From a virus, in the IMG/VR virus record IMGVR_UViG_3300033148_003039, positions 1-30,673 of that record: a stretch of DNA of 30,673 nucleotides. One strand, written 5' to 3'. This document shows positions 7,417 through 15,968 of this stretch, in pieces. The notes below the pieces were generated by a model that made no database searches, was not told the origin of the DNA, and saw only the letters and a list, made by a program, of their open reading frames with translations. How positions within the stretch are numbered: the first letter of the stretch is position 1; each line of letters begins with the position of its first letter. A program made the translations under genes and the position numbers.

Positions 7417-8471
7417 TGGGTATCGAATTTTTAGATTTAACTAGACGCATGGGGCAGTCTTTTGTAAAAACAGCTCCAAAACCAAGAATGTTTATGCAGT
7501 TTTTCGCAAATACTGAAACACAAGATACTGAAATTATCGAAATCGATAAGCAATTTAAAGGTATTCGTATTGCAGGTTTTGTTAATCCAGATGCAGTTGC
7601 AGATGGTACTGAAAAACTAAGTTTTGATGAGCATACTTTCAAGCTTCCAACACTTCAAGATTTAATGGCTTTAACTTCTAAAGAGTTAAAAAAACGTCTT
7701 AGAGGTCAAAATGTTTATACACAAGAAACATTCGCTGCTAAAGCTGCGATTATGGTTGCAGAGATTCAGCAAGAACAACGTGAGATGGTTGAAAATGCAA
7801 TGGAATTAATGTCTATTGATGCGTGTTTTAACGGTCAATTAACTATCATTGGTAAAGGTGAAAATCGTATTGTTGATTTTGATAGAAATGTAGCAAATAC
7901 AATCGATTTAACTGGTGGTAGTTATTGGGATGAAGCTGGTGGAACTCCAGAGAGTGATATCCCAGACTTTATTGAGCTTATTGGTTCAGATGGGTCAAAT
8001 GCTACTCATATGATAGGTCGTGTTACAACTATAAGTGCAGCGGTTAAAAAACTTACAGCAAATGATCCAGAGAGTTTTGATGGACGTCATGTTGATAGAG
8101 CTATGCTAACATTTCAATCTTTTGCAGATGTAAATGGTGCAATTTATTATGGTGTATATAAAGGTGTTGAGCTTTGGGGATATGATGGAAACTATTTAGA
8201 TGTAGATGGTGCAGCACAAAAAGCAGTACCAGACAAAAAAGTAGCAATTCTTTCAGCGGTTAATGGAAATGTTGATATTGCTGGTTATGCTGGTGATATG
8301 GATGTTGATTTTGCAGGACTAGAGGGTAATACTAAATCTACTATTGATGCAAGAAATGCAATATCTAAAATTTCAAAAGCTAAAAAAACTCTTGAAGTTG
8401 AGATTATTCAAACTCGTGCGCCAATGCTAATCGATGCTAACTCGACATTAGTTGCTTTAGTTCTAGTGTAA
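7416..8471 (+). CDS. Major capsid protein, lambda gpE family
   Basis: 351 aa, close to lambda gpE (341 aa). It shows the family's N-terminal RMGQSFVKTAPKPRMFMQFFAN, a long central helix (QEQREMVENAMELM), GSDGSNATHMIGRVTTISAAVKKL, and a C-terminal EIIQTRAPMLIDANSTLVALV that matches the usual gpE ending on surface loops. An upstream TTG at 7404 would add four residues, but GGAG at 7406-7409 with about 6-base spacing points to ATG 7416, coupled to the gpD stop. It forms the icosahedral shell. Confidence 0.93.
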   Translation: MGIEFLDLTRRMGQSFVKTAPKPRMFMQFFANTETQDTEIIEIDKQFKGIRIAGFVNPDAVADGTEKLSFDEHTFKLPTLQDLMALTSKELKKRLRGQNVYTQETFAAKAAIMVAEIQQEQREMVENAMELMSIDACFNGQLTIIGKGENRIVDFDRNVANTIDLTGGSYWDEAGGTPESDIPDFIELIGSDGSNATHMIGRVTTISAAVKKLTANDPESFDGRHVDRAMLTFQSFADVNGAIYYGVYKGVELWGYDGNYLDVDGAAQKAVPDKKVAILSAVNGNVDIAGYAGDMDVDFAGLEGNTKSTIDARNAISKISKAKKTLEVEIIQTRAPMLIDANSTLVALVLV

Positions 8472-8478
8472 GGGGTAA

Positions 8479-8727
8479 ATGATGCCAAAAGTTAAACTTA
8501 ATACAACTGTTAAAATCAAAGGCAAGGGATTTATCCTTGCTGGTACTGAATTTGATGCAACAGAAGAACAAAAAAAAGACTTTGACAAAAAAGGTCTTTT
8601 AGGTGAAATCAAGAAAAGCAATAAGCCATCAAATCAAAAAGAGATTGATGACCTAGTTTTAAAAGTTGCTGATCTTGAAGCTGAAAATAAAAAGCTAAAA
8701 ATTGATTTAGCAAAAGCGAAAAAGTAA
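8479..8727 (+). CDS. Small head-region protein with C-terminal coiled coil
   Basis: 82 aa. The first about 40 residues (TTVKIKGKGFILAGTEFDATEEQKKDF) resemble the small beta domain common in phage proteins encoded just after the capsid gene. Residues about 52-82 form a coiled coil rich in Leu, Lys and Glu. It may help head completion, like lambda FI, which occupies this map position; this is inferred from position only. AGGGG at 8471-8475 serves ATG 8479 or the adjacent ATG 8482, the latter with better spacing. Confidence 0.6.
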   Translation: MMPKVKLNTTVKIKGKGFILAGTEFDATEEQKKDFDKKGLLGEIKKSNKPSNQKEIDDLVLKVADLEAENKKLKIDLAKAKK

Positions 8728-8732
8728 AATAA

Positions 8733-9062
8733 ATGTCTAGTTTTTTTGATATATTAGAATCGGATCATTTGAATATGTTAAGCTCTAACGAGTTTGGCAT
8801 ACTCTGTTTAAATACAAGAACAACCGAAACTTTTAATATCATTAAAACAGATGCTTTTATTTTAGTTACAGAAGAGGGTTTACCTATTAGTGAAGATAAG
8901 CCCATGTTTAATACATCTATGAAAATGATAGATGGTGATGGAGATTTAATCTCTACTGATATTAAACAAGATGATGTTCTTACGATAGAATCTAAAAGTT
9001 TTAAAGTAAGAATTGCTAAAAAAGATGGAATAGGTGGATTTGATATCTATCTAAAGGATTAA
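8733..9062 (+). CDS. Probable head-tail joining protein (FII-like)
   Basis: 109 aa, beta-rich, with a central GDGDLISTD and a C-terminal RIAKKDGIGGFDIYLKD. This matches in size and order the head-tail joining protein lambda FII (117 aa), which tops the connector and receives the tail. Assignment is from position (after the capsid and FI-like genes, before the terminator gene), size and beta pattern. The upstream ribosome site is weak, so coupling to the preceding gene five bases away is likely. Confidence 0.55.
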   Translation: MSSFFDILESDHLNMLSSNEFGILCLNTRTTETFNIIKTDAFILVTEEGLPISEDKPMFNTSMKMIDGDGDLISTDIKQDDVLTIESKSFKVRIAKKDGIGGFDIYLKD

Positions 9063-9065
9063 ATT

Positions 9066-9608
9066 TTGTCATATAAAAAAACAGTAATTAGAAAATACTT
9101 TGTAGAACTTTTAAAAGCAGGTGTTACAAGTGTTGATAATCGTGTTTATGGTGGAAGATTAAATCCTAAAGATGACGATACATATCCATACCTAACTGTT
9201 TATACAAAAGATGATGATGTTGCTGAACAATTTACATCGCATACATCAAGAGAGCTTCAATTATTTATCGGTGTTATCGTAAAAGATAATGATATTGGAA
9301 GTGGTGATTTTGATGAAGTGATTGAAGATATCATGATTGATGTAGAAACGATAATGGGTAAAGTTATAACTGTTCAAGCAAAAGAAGTAGATGACCCATT
9401 TGCATTATTTAATAGTATTGTATTAGTTAGCACTAAGACAGGTACAAATAATGAAAGTAGTAGCGATATAGGTAGTGGTATGCTAGGTTATAAAATAGAC
9501 TATGATTATCAACTTCCTATAGTTCCAGTAACATTAGAAGATTTTGATGTAGATGCTAGTATAGCTCATATCCAAATTACAAATCCAGGAGTACCAGAAA
9601 ATGATTAA
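9066..9608 (+). CDS. Probable tail terminator/completion protein (gpU-like)
   Basis: 180 aa. An alpha/beta pattern with YGGRLNPKDDDTYPYLTVYTKDDD (about 28-51) and ELQLFIGVIVKDND resembles tail terminator proteins that cap the tube and connect it to the head. Its place between head-joining and tail sheath genes fits. The start is TTG at 9066 with AAAGGA at 9053-9058; no in-frame ATG would keep the conserved N-terminal region. The end overlaps the next gene by 8 bases. Confidence 0.65.
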   Translation: MSYKKTVIRKYFVELLKAGVTSVDNRVYGGRLNPKDDDTYPYLTVYTKDDDVAEQFTSHTSRELQLFIGVIVKDNDIGSGDFDEVIEDIMIDVETIMGKVITVQAKEVDDPFALFNSIVLVSTKTGTNNESSSDIGSGMLGYKIDYDYQLPIVPVTLEDFDVDASIAHIQITNPGVPEND

Positions 9609-9807
9609 AATCATTCCTAAAGAGGGCTTAAAGGTTATCAATCCTGACACAATGAAAAGAGTGCCGAAAGATGGTATCGTGATTCCAAAAATTACAACTT
9701 ATTGGAAAAATCGAAAAAACGATAAAGATATAACGATTGAAGATTTGAGTAAAAAAAAGTCATCAACTCAAATATCTAAAGAAAAAGTAAAAGAGGAGAA
9801 AAAATAA
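9601..9807 (+). CDS. DUF2635 family protein (Mu gp38-like)
   Basis: 68 aa. The pattern IIPKEGLKVINPDTMKRVPKDG...TTYWKNRKNDKDI is that of DUF2635, a small protein encoded just before the sheath gene in Mu-like phages. The C-terminal third is Lys-rich and possibly disordered. Its function is unknown even in Mu. It overlaps both neighbours (8 bases before, 1 base after), so it is translationally coupled into the tail operon. Confidence 0.75.
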   Translation: MIKIIPKEGLKVINPDTMKRVPKDGIVIPKITTYWKNRKNDKDITIEDLSKKKSSTQISKEKVKEEKK

Positions 9808-11267
9808 TGGCAATAGATTTTAATGAAATCTTTGATCTAAATATCCCATTCGTTCAAGCTGAATTAGTTAAAGCAATTAGTACAACTGGCACAATCAAGC
9901 AAGAGTACACAGCTTTAATTTTCGGACAAAAAACAACAGCTGGAACAGCGGTAATAAATCAAGTATTAGATATATTTAGTCATGCGGAAGCACAAGCTAA
10001 ATTTGGTAAAAATTCAATGTTAGCTCATGCAATTGGTAGATATTATGATATCAATAAAAGTGTTAAACTGAAAGTTATCGCATTAGATGATTTAGTTGGC
10101 GGAACTTTAGCAACAGCAACATTAACATTAACTAATGCTGCTACAAGTGCAGGAACATTAGCATTTTATATAAATGGTAAAGCTTATAAAGTTGCAGTAG
10201 CTATCGATGATACAGCAGCAGAAATAGCAACACTTTTAAAAGCTACTTTAGATGCAGATGATGAAGCTCAATTCACAACAGTTGATGATACAGCTGGAGA
10301 ATTAACATTTTCAGCAGTTCATAAAGGTACTTACGGTAACACGTTAAAAGCTAGAATGAACTACAATAATGATGATGAAACTCCACAAGGTATTACAGCG
10401 GTTGTTGTTGATTTTGTAACATTAGATACTGGTGTAGGTGATCCAGATTTAGATGCAGATGGTGTTATATCTATTCTTGAAAATAATCAATTTAATTTAA
10501 TTGCACAACCTTATACAGATAATGCAAACTTAGTTCTTATTGATACAGCTTTAACAGATAATTTTAAAGCAACTGAAATGCTAGATGGTTTTTGTTTATC
10601 TGGATTAGATGACTCAGTTTCGAATCTAACTACTAAAACAGATATTATCAATTCAGCGTTCATAACTATACTTGATAATAATTCAGTTTTTGCAACTGGA
10701 TTTGAACAAGCTGCTGGAATGATTGGATTAGTTGGTGATATCGCTCAAAGTTCTCCAGGTAATGGATATCTAAATAAAACATTAGCTGGATTTTTACCAC
10801 TTGATGAGAGAATTAGAACGGAAAGAAATGTGTTAGCTGGTGGCGGTGTTGCAACTGTTACGACAGTAGGATCAAAAGTAATTGTAGATAGAACTGCAAC
10901 TACATTACAAAAAGATGCACAATCTATCGCTATTGATATTGACGATACAGATTTAAGAGTTTTCTTAACTATATCGTATGTGAGATATACATTTGTTGTT
11001 CGCATGAGCCAATATCAAAATATGAAAGTCGGTAACGATGATGATTTATTTGGTGCTGGTGTTCAAGTTATGACTCCAAATCTATATAAACAAAATCTTA
11101 TTTTAAATTATGAGCAACTTGTATCAGATGCAGTTTGTGAAAATTTACAAGGTTTTGAAGATAGTATTGTTGTTGAAAAAGTTGGAAATCGTATCGACTC
11201 AACTATGCAAATAGATGTTATAAATGTATTGCTTCAACAAGCTATGCAAATTAAATGGGAGGTGTAA
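9807..11267 (+). CDS. Contractile tail sheath protein, Mu gpL family
   Basis: 486 aa (Mu gpL is 495). An N-terminal linker (FDLNIPFVQAELVKA), a middle beta domain rich in Thr/Ala/Asp with a LysM-like ATLLKATLDAD segment, and a C-terminal conserved region (DDDLFGAGVQVMTPNLYKQNLILNYEQLV and ENLQGFEDSIVVEK) fit sheath proteins. Sheath subunits stack around the tube and contract to drive DNA delivery. AGAGGAG upstream gives a strong ribosome site, fitting a protein needed in many copies. The gene shows that the tail is contractile (myovirus morphology) although the head is lambda-type. Confidence 0.92.
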   Translation: MAIDFNEIFDLNIPFVQAELVKAISTTGTIKQEYTALIFGQKTTAGTAVINQVLDIFSHAEAQAKFGKNSMLAHAIGRYYDINKSVKLKVIALDDLVGGTLATATLTLTNAATSAGTLAFYINGKAYKVAVAIDDTAAEIATLLKATLDADDEAQFTTVDDTAGELTFSAVHKGTYGNTLKARMNYNNDDETPQGITAVVVDFVTLDTGVGDPDLDADGVISILENNQFNLIAQPYTDNANLVLIDTALTDNFKATEMLDGFCLSGLDDSVSNLTTKTDIINSAFITILDNNSVFATGFEQAAGMIGLVGDIAQSSPGNGYLNKTLAGFLPLDERIRTERNVLAGGGVATVTTVGSKVIVDRTATTLQKDAQSIAIDIDDTDLRVFLTISYVRYTFVVRMSQYQNMKVGNDDDLFGAGVQVMTPNLYKQNLILNYEQLVSDAVCENLQGFEDSIVVEKVGNRIDSTMQIDVINVLLQQAMQIKWEV

Positions 11268-11270
11268 AAG

Positions 11271-11630
11271 ATGGCTTCAGTTGGAATTAAAAGACTTACA
11301 ATTAACAATGTAACGATTCAAGTAAAAACAGGTACAGCAGAATATAAGCCTAGTGGTGCTGAAAAAACTCCAGTTACTGATGATGGAACTGGTGATGTTA
11401 TGTTCACTACACAAGAGAAGAAACCGGGAATGATAAAAGCTCAAGTTTCTACTCTTAAAAGTGCTGATACTGCTAAATTGAGAACTTTAGAAGATGCTGA
11501 AATGGTGCTAGAGTTAATTGATGGGAAAACAGTAGTTGGATCAAGTATGACTCAAACAGCAGACAATAGTGTAACTACAGCTGATGGTACTGTTGAATAT
11601 GAATTTATGGGTAATGTAAAGGAGAGATAA
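11271..11630 (+). CDS. Tail tube protein, Mu gpM family
   Basis: 119 aa (118 in Mu). KRLTINNVTIQVKTGTAEYKPSGAEKTPV and the middle KPGMIKAQVSTLKSADTAKLRTLEDAEMVLELIDGKTVVG agree with Mu-like tube proteins, which stack as hexamers inside the sheath and conduct DNA. GGAGG at 11259-11263 is a strong ribosome site. It lies directly after the sheath gene as in Mu, and its stop overlaps the next start by 1 base. Confidence 0.9.
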   Translation: MASVGIKRLTINNVTIQVKTGTAEYKPSGAEKTPVTDDGTGDVMFTTQEKKPGMIKAQVSTLKSADTAKLRTLEDAEMVLELIDGKTVVGSSMTQTADNSVTTADGTVEYEFMGNVKER

Positions 11631-11917
11631 TGAGTCCAGAAGAATTAGCTATTGAAGCGGTAATAAAGAGATTTAAAGGTGGAAAATTAAAATTAACAAA
11701 GTCAATCAAAAGCTTAGTTGATGATAAGCCATTAAAAGAGATTTCAGTTAATAATTCCACGGATGCTTCATTTTATATGAATGCTCCATTAAGACAAGAA
11801 GTGATAGGAGATTTTTTTGACATAATATGTGATTTGACTGGATTAACATCAGACCAAGTTTCATCTATGCATAAAGATGATTATATGGCACTTGTAATTT
11901 ATGTGGGAAAGTCTTAA
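11630..11917 (+). CDS. Tail assembly chaperone, short form (Mu gp41-like)
   Basis: 95 aa in the zero frame. The pattern (KSLVDDKPLKEISVNNSTDASFYMNAPLRQEVIGDFFDIICDLTGLT) is that of Mu gp41/tail protein E chaperones, which coat the tape measure protein during tail assembly. GGAG just upstream drives a start coupled to the tube stop. Its last codons contain a slippery heptamer; ribosomes that do not shift stop at TAA 11915-11917 and make this form. The position between tube and tape measure genes is the conserved one. Confidence 0.88.
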   Translation: MSPEELAIEAVIKRFKGGKLKLTKSIKSLVDDKPLKEISVNNSTDASFYMNAPLRQEVIGDFFDIICDLTGLTSDQVSSMHKDDYMALVIYVGKS

Positions 11918-12060
11918 CAGAAGAAATTATAGAGTATCAAAATAAGATAGGTGTGATCATGAAAACATTTCATACACAACTATCCGAAATGAAAAGCAAA
12001 ACGATTATAGATAATCTTTATCGAAACGCAATTCTTTATATACCAAAAGAGCAAAGTTAA
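11630..12060 (+). CDS. Tail assembly chaperone, -1 frameshift form (gp41-gp42-like fusion)
   Basis: At GGGAAAG (11905-11911), read G GGA AAG in the zero frame, a -1 shift resumes at GTC 11911 and continues to TAA 12058-12060. This adds 49 residues (KVLTEEIIEYQNKIG... ending YIPKEQS), about 143 aa in total. The extension has no good start of its own apart from an internal ATG lacking a ribosome site, and fills the otherwise empty gap before the tape measure gene. The heptamer is the one lambda uses for its G/GT chaperone pair. A frameshifted long chaperone is conserved across long-tailed phages. Confidence 0.88.
11905..11911 (+). promoter_or_regulatory. Programmed -1 ribosomal frameshift site GGGAAAG
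   Basis: A canonical X XXY YYZ heptamer (G GGA AAG) in the correct zero-frame phase, three bases before the zero-frame stop codon TAA (11915-11917). No strong stem-loop is seen immediately downstream, as in lambda, where the heptamer works without an obvious pseudoknot. Confidence 0.88.
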
Positions 12061-12072
12061 TTTTTGCTCTTT
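12046..12072 (+). terminator. 10-bp perfect hairpin at the end of the chaperone extension
   Basis: AAAGAGCAAA (12046-12055) and TTTGCTCTTT (12063-12072) are perfectly complementary around a 7-base loop. The stem contains the last codons of the frameshift extension, and its stop lies in the loop. No T-tract follows beyond the arm's own TTT, and the stem is AT-rich, so it may act as a weak attenuator or mRNA end-protection structure rather than a full terminator. Confidence 0.5.
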
Positions 12073-12103
12073 GATTATGTAAACAACACAAGAAAGGTAA
12101 ATT

Positions 12104-13840
12104 ATGGCTTTTAAAGGTGCTAAAGGTTCAGTAACAATCATAGATAAAGCGACACGACCTCTACAGTCAATAGCTCAAGCATTTGCTAATCTTGGTAAAT
12201 CTTCAAAAAAAACAAATACACAATTATCAACAACTCAAAGAGCAATAAATGGAATTTCAAAAGCTCAAAATAGATTAAATAGAGTTAATCAAAACATCAA
12301 GCGTAACACTAGAGATATTGGAAGTCAAGCAGTTGGAATAGTAGCACTTGGATTATCATTTAAGGCTGCATTAACTCCAGCTATAAAATTTGAACAATCA
12401 ATGAAAGATTTAGAAGCAGTTGCATTTGGTAGTGCAGATGCGATAGTTCCAGTTGCTAAAAATATGGAATTATTATCTACACAAGCTAAAAAACTAGGAG
12501 CAACAACAGCTTTTAGTGCGACACAAGCAGCAGAGGGTCAAATCTTTTTAGCAAAAGCAGGTTTTAAAACAAATCAAATAATGAAAACTATGCCATCGCT
12601 TTTAGATTTAGCAGCAGCGAGTGGTACAGATTTGGGAAGAACATCGGATATCTTATCTGATTTATTAGGAGCATTTGGAAAACAAGCAAAAGATAGTGGA
12701 CAATTAGCTGATGTATTAGCAGCAGCTACATCTAGCGCAAATGTTGATATGGAAACTCTATTCGAAACTTTAAAAACAGCAGCACCTATTGGAATTGCAG
12801 CAGGTCAATCAATGGAGGGCATTACAACAGCAACAGCATTATTAGGTAATGTTGGTATTAAAGGCTCAATGGCTGGAACAGCTTTAAAAAATGCTTTTGT
12901 AAATCTTGCAGCACCAGCATCAGCAGGAAGTAAAGTTCTAAAAGAACTAGGAATTAAAGTATCTGATAGTGCAGGAAATATGCTATCAATGGAAAAAATA
13001 ATGCTTAGTTTTGGTAAAAAAGCTAAAAATTTATCTCAAGTAAAAACGATAAAAGCATTTGATGCAGTATTTGGTAAAAGAGCAATGGCAGGAGCTATTA
13101 ATCTAACTAAAGCGGTATCAAGTGGTGAATTTGATAAGATGCTTAAAAATCTTCAAAACTCCGAGGGTGTAGCTAAGAAAATGGCTAAAATTAGAATGGA
13201 TTCGACAGAGGGAAGTATCGTTCAGTTAATGAGTGCAGTTGAGGGATTAGCTATATCTTTTGGAAGTATTCTAACTCCATTAATAAGGGGTATGGCTACA
13301 GCTATGACAGCACTTACAGCACCAATGCAAAATTTTATCAAAAATAATGAAACATTAATAACAGGAATTGGAATATTTGCAGGTGCATTATTGGCTGCAA
13401 AAATAGTAGCATTAGGATATACAGCTACAATGTGGCTAATTACTCCAGCTATTACAGTAATGAGTACAGCATTAAAAATTGCAAAAGTGGGAATGATAGC
13501 ATTTAATTTTGCAATGGCTGCAAATCCAATAGGATTAATTGTTATAGGAGTAGTGGCACTAGCAGCAGCAGCAATAACTTTATTAGATGGATGGAAACCA
13601 GTCGGAGAATTTTTCTCTGGTTTATGGGATACAATATCTAGCATTGGATTTGGTGATGGTAGTGTAGATGTTAATCAAAATATAGCACCAGCAATAGCAC
13701 AACAAAATATACAACAAAATTCAAGCACTAATGTTCCAGTTGCAATATCTGTAAACATTGCAGATGGAAAAGTCCAAGGTGTTGAATCAAAAGGTGCAAC
13801 AGCAACAGACGTATTTCTTAATGGGGGTATTCAATTTTGA
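12104..13840 (+). CDS. Tail tape measure protein
   Basis: 578 aa. Basic helical N-terminus (about 1-85), then the TP901-type core domain (FEQSMKDLEAVAFGSAD, ATTAFSATQAAEGQIFLAKAGFKTNQI, SSANVDMETLFETLKTAAPIG; about 95-330). Hydrophobic segments follow at about 415-440 and 460-495 (AAKIVALGYTATMWLI; NPIGLIVIGVVALAAAAI), which could insert into the host membrane, with a short polar tail. It sets tail length; at about 0.15 nm per residue the tail would be near 87 nm, shorter than in many contractile phages. AAAGG upstream is the ribosome site. The stop overlaps the TTG start of the next gene. Confidence 0.92.
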   Translation: MAFKGAKGSVTIIDKATRPLQSIAQAFANLGKSSKKTNTQLSTTQRAINGISKAQNRLNRVNQNIKRNTRDIGSQAVGIVALGLSFKAALTPAIKFEQSMKDLEAVAFGSADAIVPVAKNMELLSTQAKKLGATTAFSATQAAEGQIFLAKAGFKTNQIMKTMPSLLDLAAASGTDLGRTSDILSDLLGAFGKQAKDSGQLADVLAAATSSANVDMETLFETLKTAAPIGIAAGQSMEGITTATALLGNVGIKGSMAGTALKNAFVNLAAPASAGSKVLKELGIKVSDSAGNMLSMEKIMLSFGKKAKNLSQVKTIKAFDAVFGKRAMAGAINLTKAVSSGEFDKMLKNLQNSEGVAKKMAKIRMDSTEGSIVQLMSAVEGLAISFGSILTPLIRGMATAMTALTAPMQNFIKNNETLITGIGIFAGALLAAKIVALGYTATMWLITPAITVMSTALKIAKVGMIAFNFAMAANPIGLIVIGVVALAAAAITLLDGWKPVGEFFSGLWDTISSIGFGDGSVDVNQNIAPAIAQQNIQQNSSTNVPVAISVNIADGKVQGVESKGATATDVFLNGGIQF

Positions 13841-15048
13841 GTTTTGATATCAATAAATTAAATAAATCATCTTTTAGAGGAATACCTTTTTATACAGATG
13901 ATGAGGATTATTCAGGAAGCCAAAGATTAACTGACCATAAGTTTATAAATGGTGGAACTGAAACTGAAAGTAACGGAGTTAATAATAATATTTTTAAAAT
14001 CAAAGCTTATATTGGTGGCGATAATTATTTAGATCAAAAAGAAGCATTAAGATTAGCATTTGAAAATATTACAAGTGGAACATTAATTGATAAGTTTAAT
14101 GGTACTCATGAAGTTTATGTTGATACATGGAGCATTAAAGAGAGTAGGAGAAAGCTAGGTAGAGCCGATATAGATGTAACTTTTAAAAAAGAAAAAAATC
14201 AAGTAATAGAAGATATCGAAATTGTATTTAATGCCGATGCAAGAGAGCAAATATTATCTAACTTTGCAGAAGATTTTGATAATGAATTAGGGGATGAAAT
14301 AAGAGATAGTATAGTAAAAGATATTGTTGATTTTTGGAATGGAATACAAGATGCTATAAAATTTATTGAAGATGTAAAAGGTGAACTTGAAGATGTAAAA
14401 GCATCAATAGGAAAAATAATATCATCAATAAAAACAACTATATTATCAATTGAAACATTGACAGAAGATATATTGAATTTTTTCATTACTTTTGATGAAG
14501 TGCTAAATACTGATTTATTTGGAGTAGATGAACAAAAAAGCCTTACAAATACATTTAGAAGCATAATTGAAGATAGCTCAAATAAGTCATCTCAAAATGA
14601 AGCCGAAGCAATTGCAATTAGACAATCTCAAACCTATACAAATACAGTAATCGCAGGATTGACACAAACTGCTATATCTAATTTAGAAAATATTAATTTC
14701 AATGTTGGCGATGATTTTGGAAGCATTAAAGATGATATATTAATTATTTATGAAATACTTGAAAAAGATATTATTATAGATAGTGATTCACCAATCGATG
14801 ATATTATCAACAAACAAAACTTATTGGATAAATATCATGAAATAGTAAAAGAATTTATACAATTTTACACACAAAAATACTCAGGACTTCAAGAACTAAA
14901 AGATAATTCAATAGTTGCAACAACTGATATATTTAATCTAACTATGGAAAGATATAATGATATCTCAAGAGTTGATGAAGTATTGATTAATAATGATATC
15001 GTTGATCCATTTTTCATAAATGGAAATGTAAAGCTTTTGGATAGATAA
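13837..15048 (+). CDS. Baseplate/tail protein with DNA-circularisation N-terminal domain (Mu gpN-like)
   Basis: 403 aa. Residues about 10-120 (SSFRGIPFYTDDEDYSGSQRLTDHKF, IFKIKAYIGGDNYLDQKEALRLAFE, VYVDTWSIKESRRKLGRADIDVTFKKE) form the DNA_circ_N-type domain of Mu gpN, which despite its name is a tail/baseplate hub component. The rest is helical and less conserved. The start is TTG 13837 inside the tape measure stop (TTGA overlap), with GGGGG at 13823-13827 as ribosome site. Order tape measure, gpN, gpP is that of Mu. Confidence 0.85.
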   Translation: MSFDINKLNKSSFRGIPFYTDDEDYSGSQRLTDHKFINGGTETESNGVNNNIFKIKAYIGGDNYLDQKEALRLAFENITSGTLIDKFNGTHEVYVDTWSIKESRRKLGRADIDVTFKKEKNQVIEDIEIVFNADAREQILSNFAEDFDNELGDEIRDSIVKDIVDFWNGIQDAIKFIEDVKGELEDVKASIGKIISSIKTTILSIETLTEDILNFFITFDEVLNTDLFGVDEQKSLTNTFRSIIEDSSNKSSQNEAEAIAIRQSQTYTNTVIAGLTQTAISNLENINFNVGDDFGSIKDDILIIYEILEKDIIIDSDSPIDDIINKQNLLDKYHEIVKEFIQFYTQKYSGLQELKDNSIVATTDIFNLTMERYNDISRVDEVLINNDIVDPFFINGNVKLLDR

Positions 15049-15968
15049 TGAAACTTGAATTAAAAGTAGATAATAGAAAATATAGCGGATGGGAAAACGT
15101 AACTATAAGCAAATCCATTCAATCTATAGCGCATAATTTTTCTATGAATATTTTTAATGCCGATGGAATATCAATTAAAGATGATGATTTAATCCAAATA
15201 CTAAAAGATGACAAAGTTTTTTTTACTGGATATTTAGATGATATGAATATTGGAATATCAGATATTAAAAAACCATTATCGATAAGTGGTAGAAGCAAAA
15301 CGGGAGATTTGATAGATTGCAATGTTTCGGAAAATAAACAATATAATAAACAAAATATTAAACAAATAATAAGTGACTTAGTTAAACCATTTAATATAAG
15401 CGTATCATCAAGTTTAAAATTAGAGCCATTAGAGATATTTAATACTAAAGTTGGAGAAACTTATTTTGATGCAATAAATAGACTTTGTAAACAAACTAAT
15501 ACACTTCCAATAAGTGACAATTTCGGAAATATAGAGATTATAAAAAATCAACAAAATAAATCTTCAATAGTTTTAAAAGATAGTGATTTTAAGGAGCTTA
15601 ATTTACCTAAAAAATTATCAAAAAGATTTAGTAAATATACTTATAAAAAAGAGGGTATTATCACAGACGTAACAGATGGAAGTGTAATTGATGATACGGT
15701 ATTAAGATTTAAGCCTTTTGTTGGAGTAAATACAGAAGATAAAGATAATCAAGATTTAGCAAAATGGCAGTTAAATCACAATAAAGCAAGTGAGATAAGT
15801 TTGACAGCAGTTGTTAAAGGATGGGATTTAGAAATAAATACTATTGTAAAATTAGAAACTGAAATAGTAAATAATAGCTTTTTAATTAAAGATATAACTT
15901 ATTCTAAAAGCGATAGTGGTACAATATCAAATGTGACTTTTGTATCAAAGGATCTTTACAATGTTTAA
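15048..15968 (+). CDS. Baseplate hub protein (Mu gpP-like)
   Basis: 306 aa. The pattern LKVDNRKYSGWENVTISKSIQSIAHNFSMNIF, then GYLDDMNIGISDIKKPLSISGRSKTGDLIDC, and TYFDAINRLCKQTNTLPISDNFGNIEI is that of Mu gpP/T4 gp27-type hub proteins, made of beta-barrel domains forming the ring to which the spike attaches. The start overlaps the gpN stop (TAATG) with little ribosome site, so it is coupled. The end overlaps the gp45-like gene by 8 bases. Confidence 0.87.
   Translation: MKLELKVDNRKYSGWENVTISKSIQSIAHNFSMNIFNADGISIKDDDLIQILKDDKVFFTGYLDDMNIGISDIKKPLSISGRSKTGDLIDCNVSENKQYNKQNIKQIISDLVKPFNISVSSSLKLEPLEIFNTKVGETYFDAINRLCKQTNTLPISDNFGNIEIIKNQQNKSSIVLKDSDFKELNLPKKLSKRFSKYTYKKEGIITDVTDGSVIDDTVLRFKPFVGVNTEDKDNQDLAKWQLNHNKASEISLTAVVKGWDLEINTIVKLETEIVNNSFLIKDITYSKSDSGTISNVTFVSKDLYNV

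Noticed and set aside
13222-13644. 140-codon open frame on the minus strand inside the tape measure gene
   Set aside because: It is a shadow of an Ala/Ile-rich coding sequence; the plus-strand gene is clearly the conserved one.
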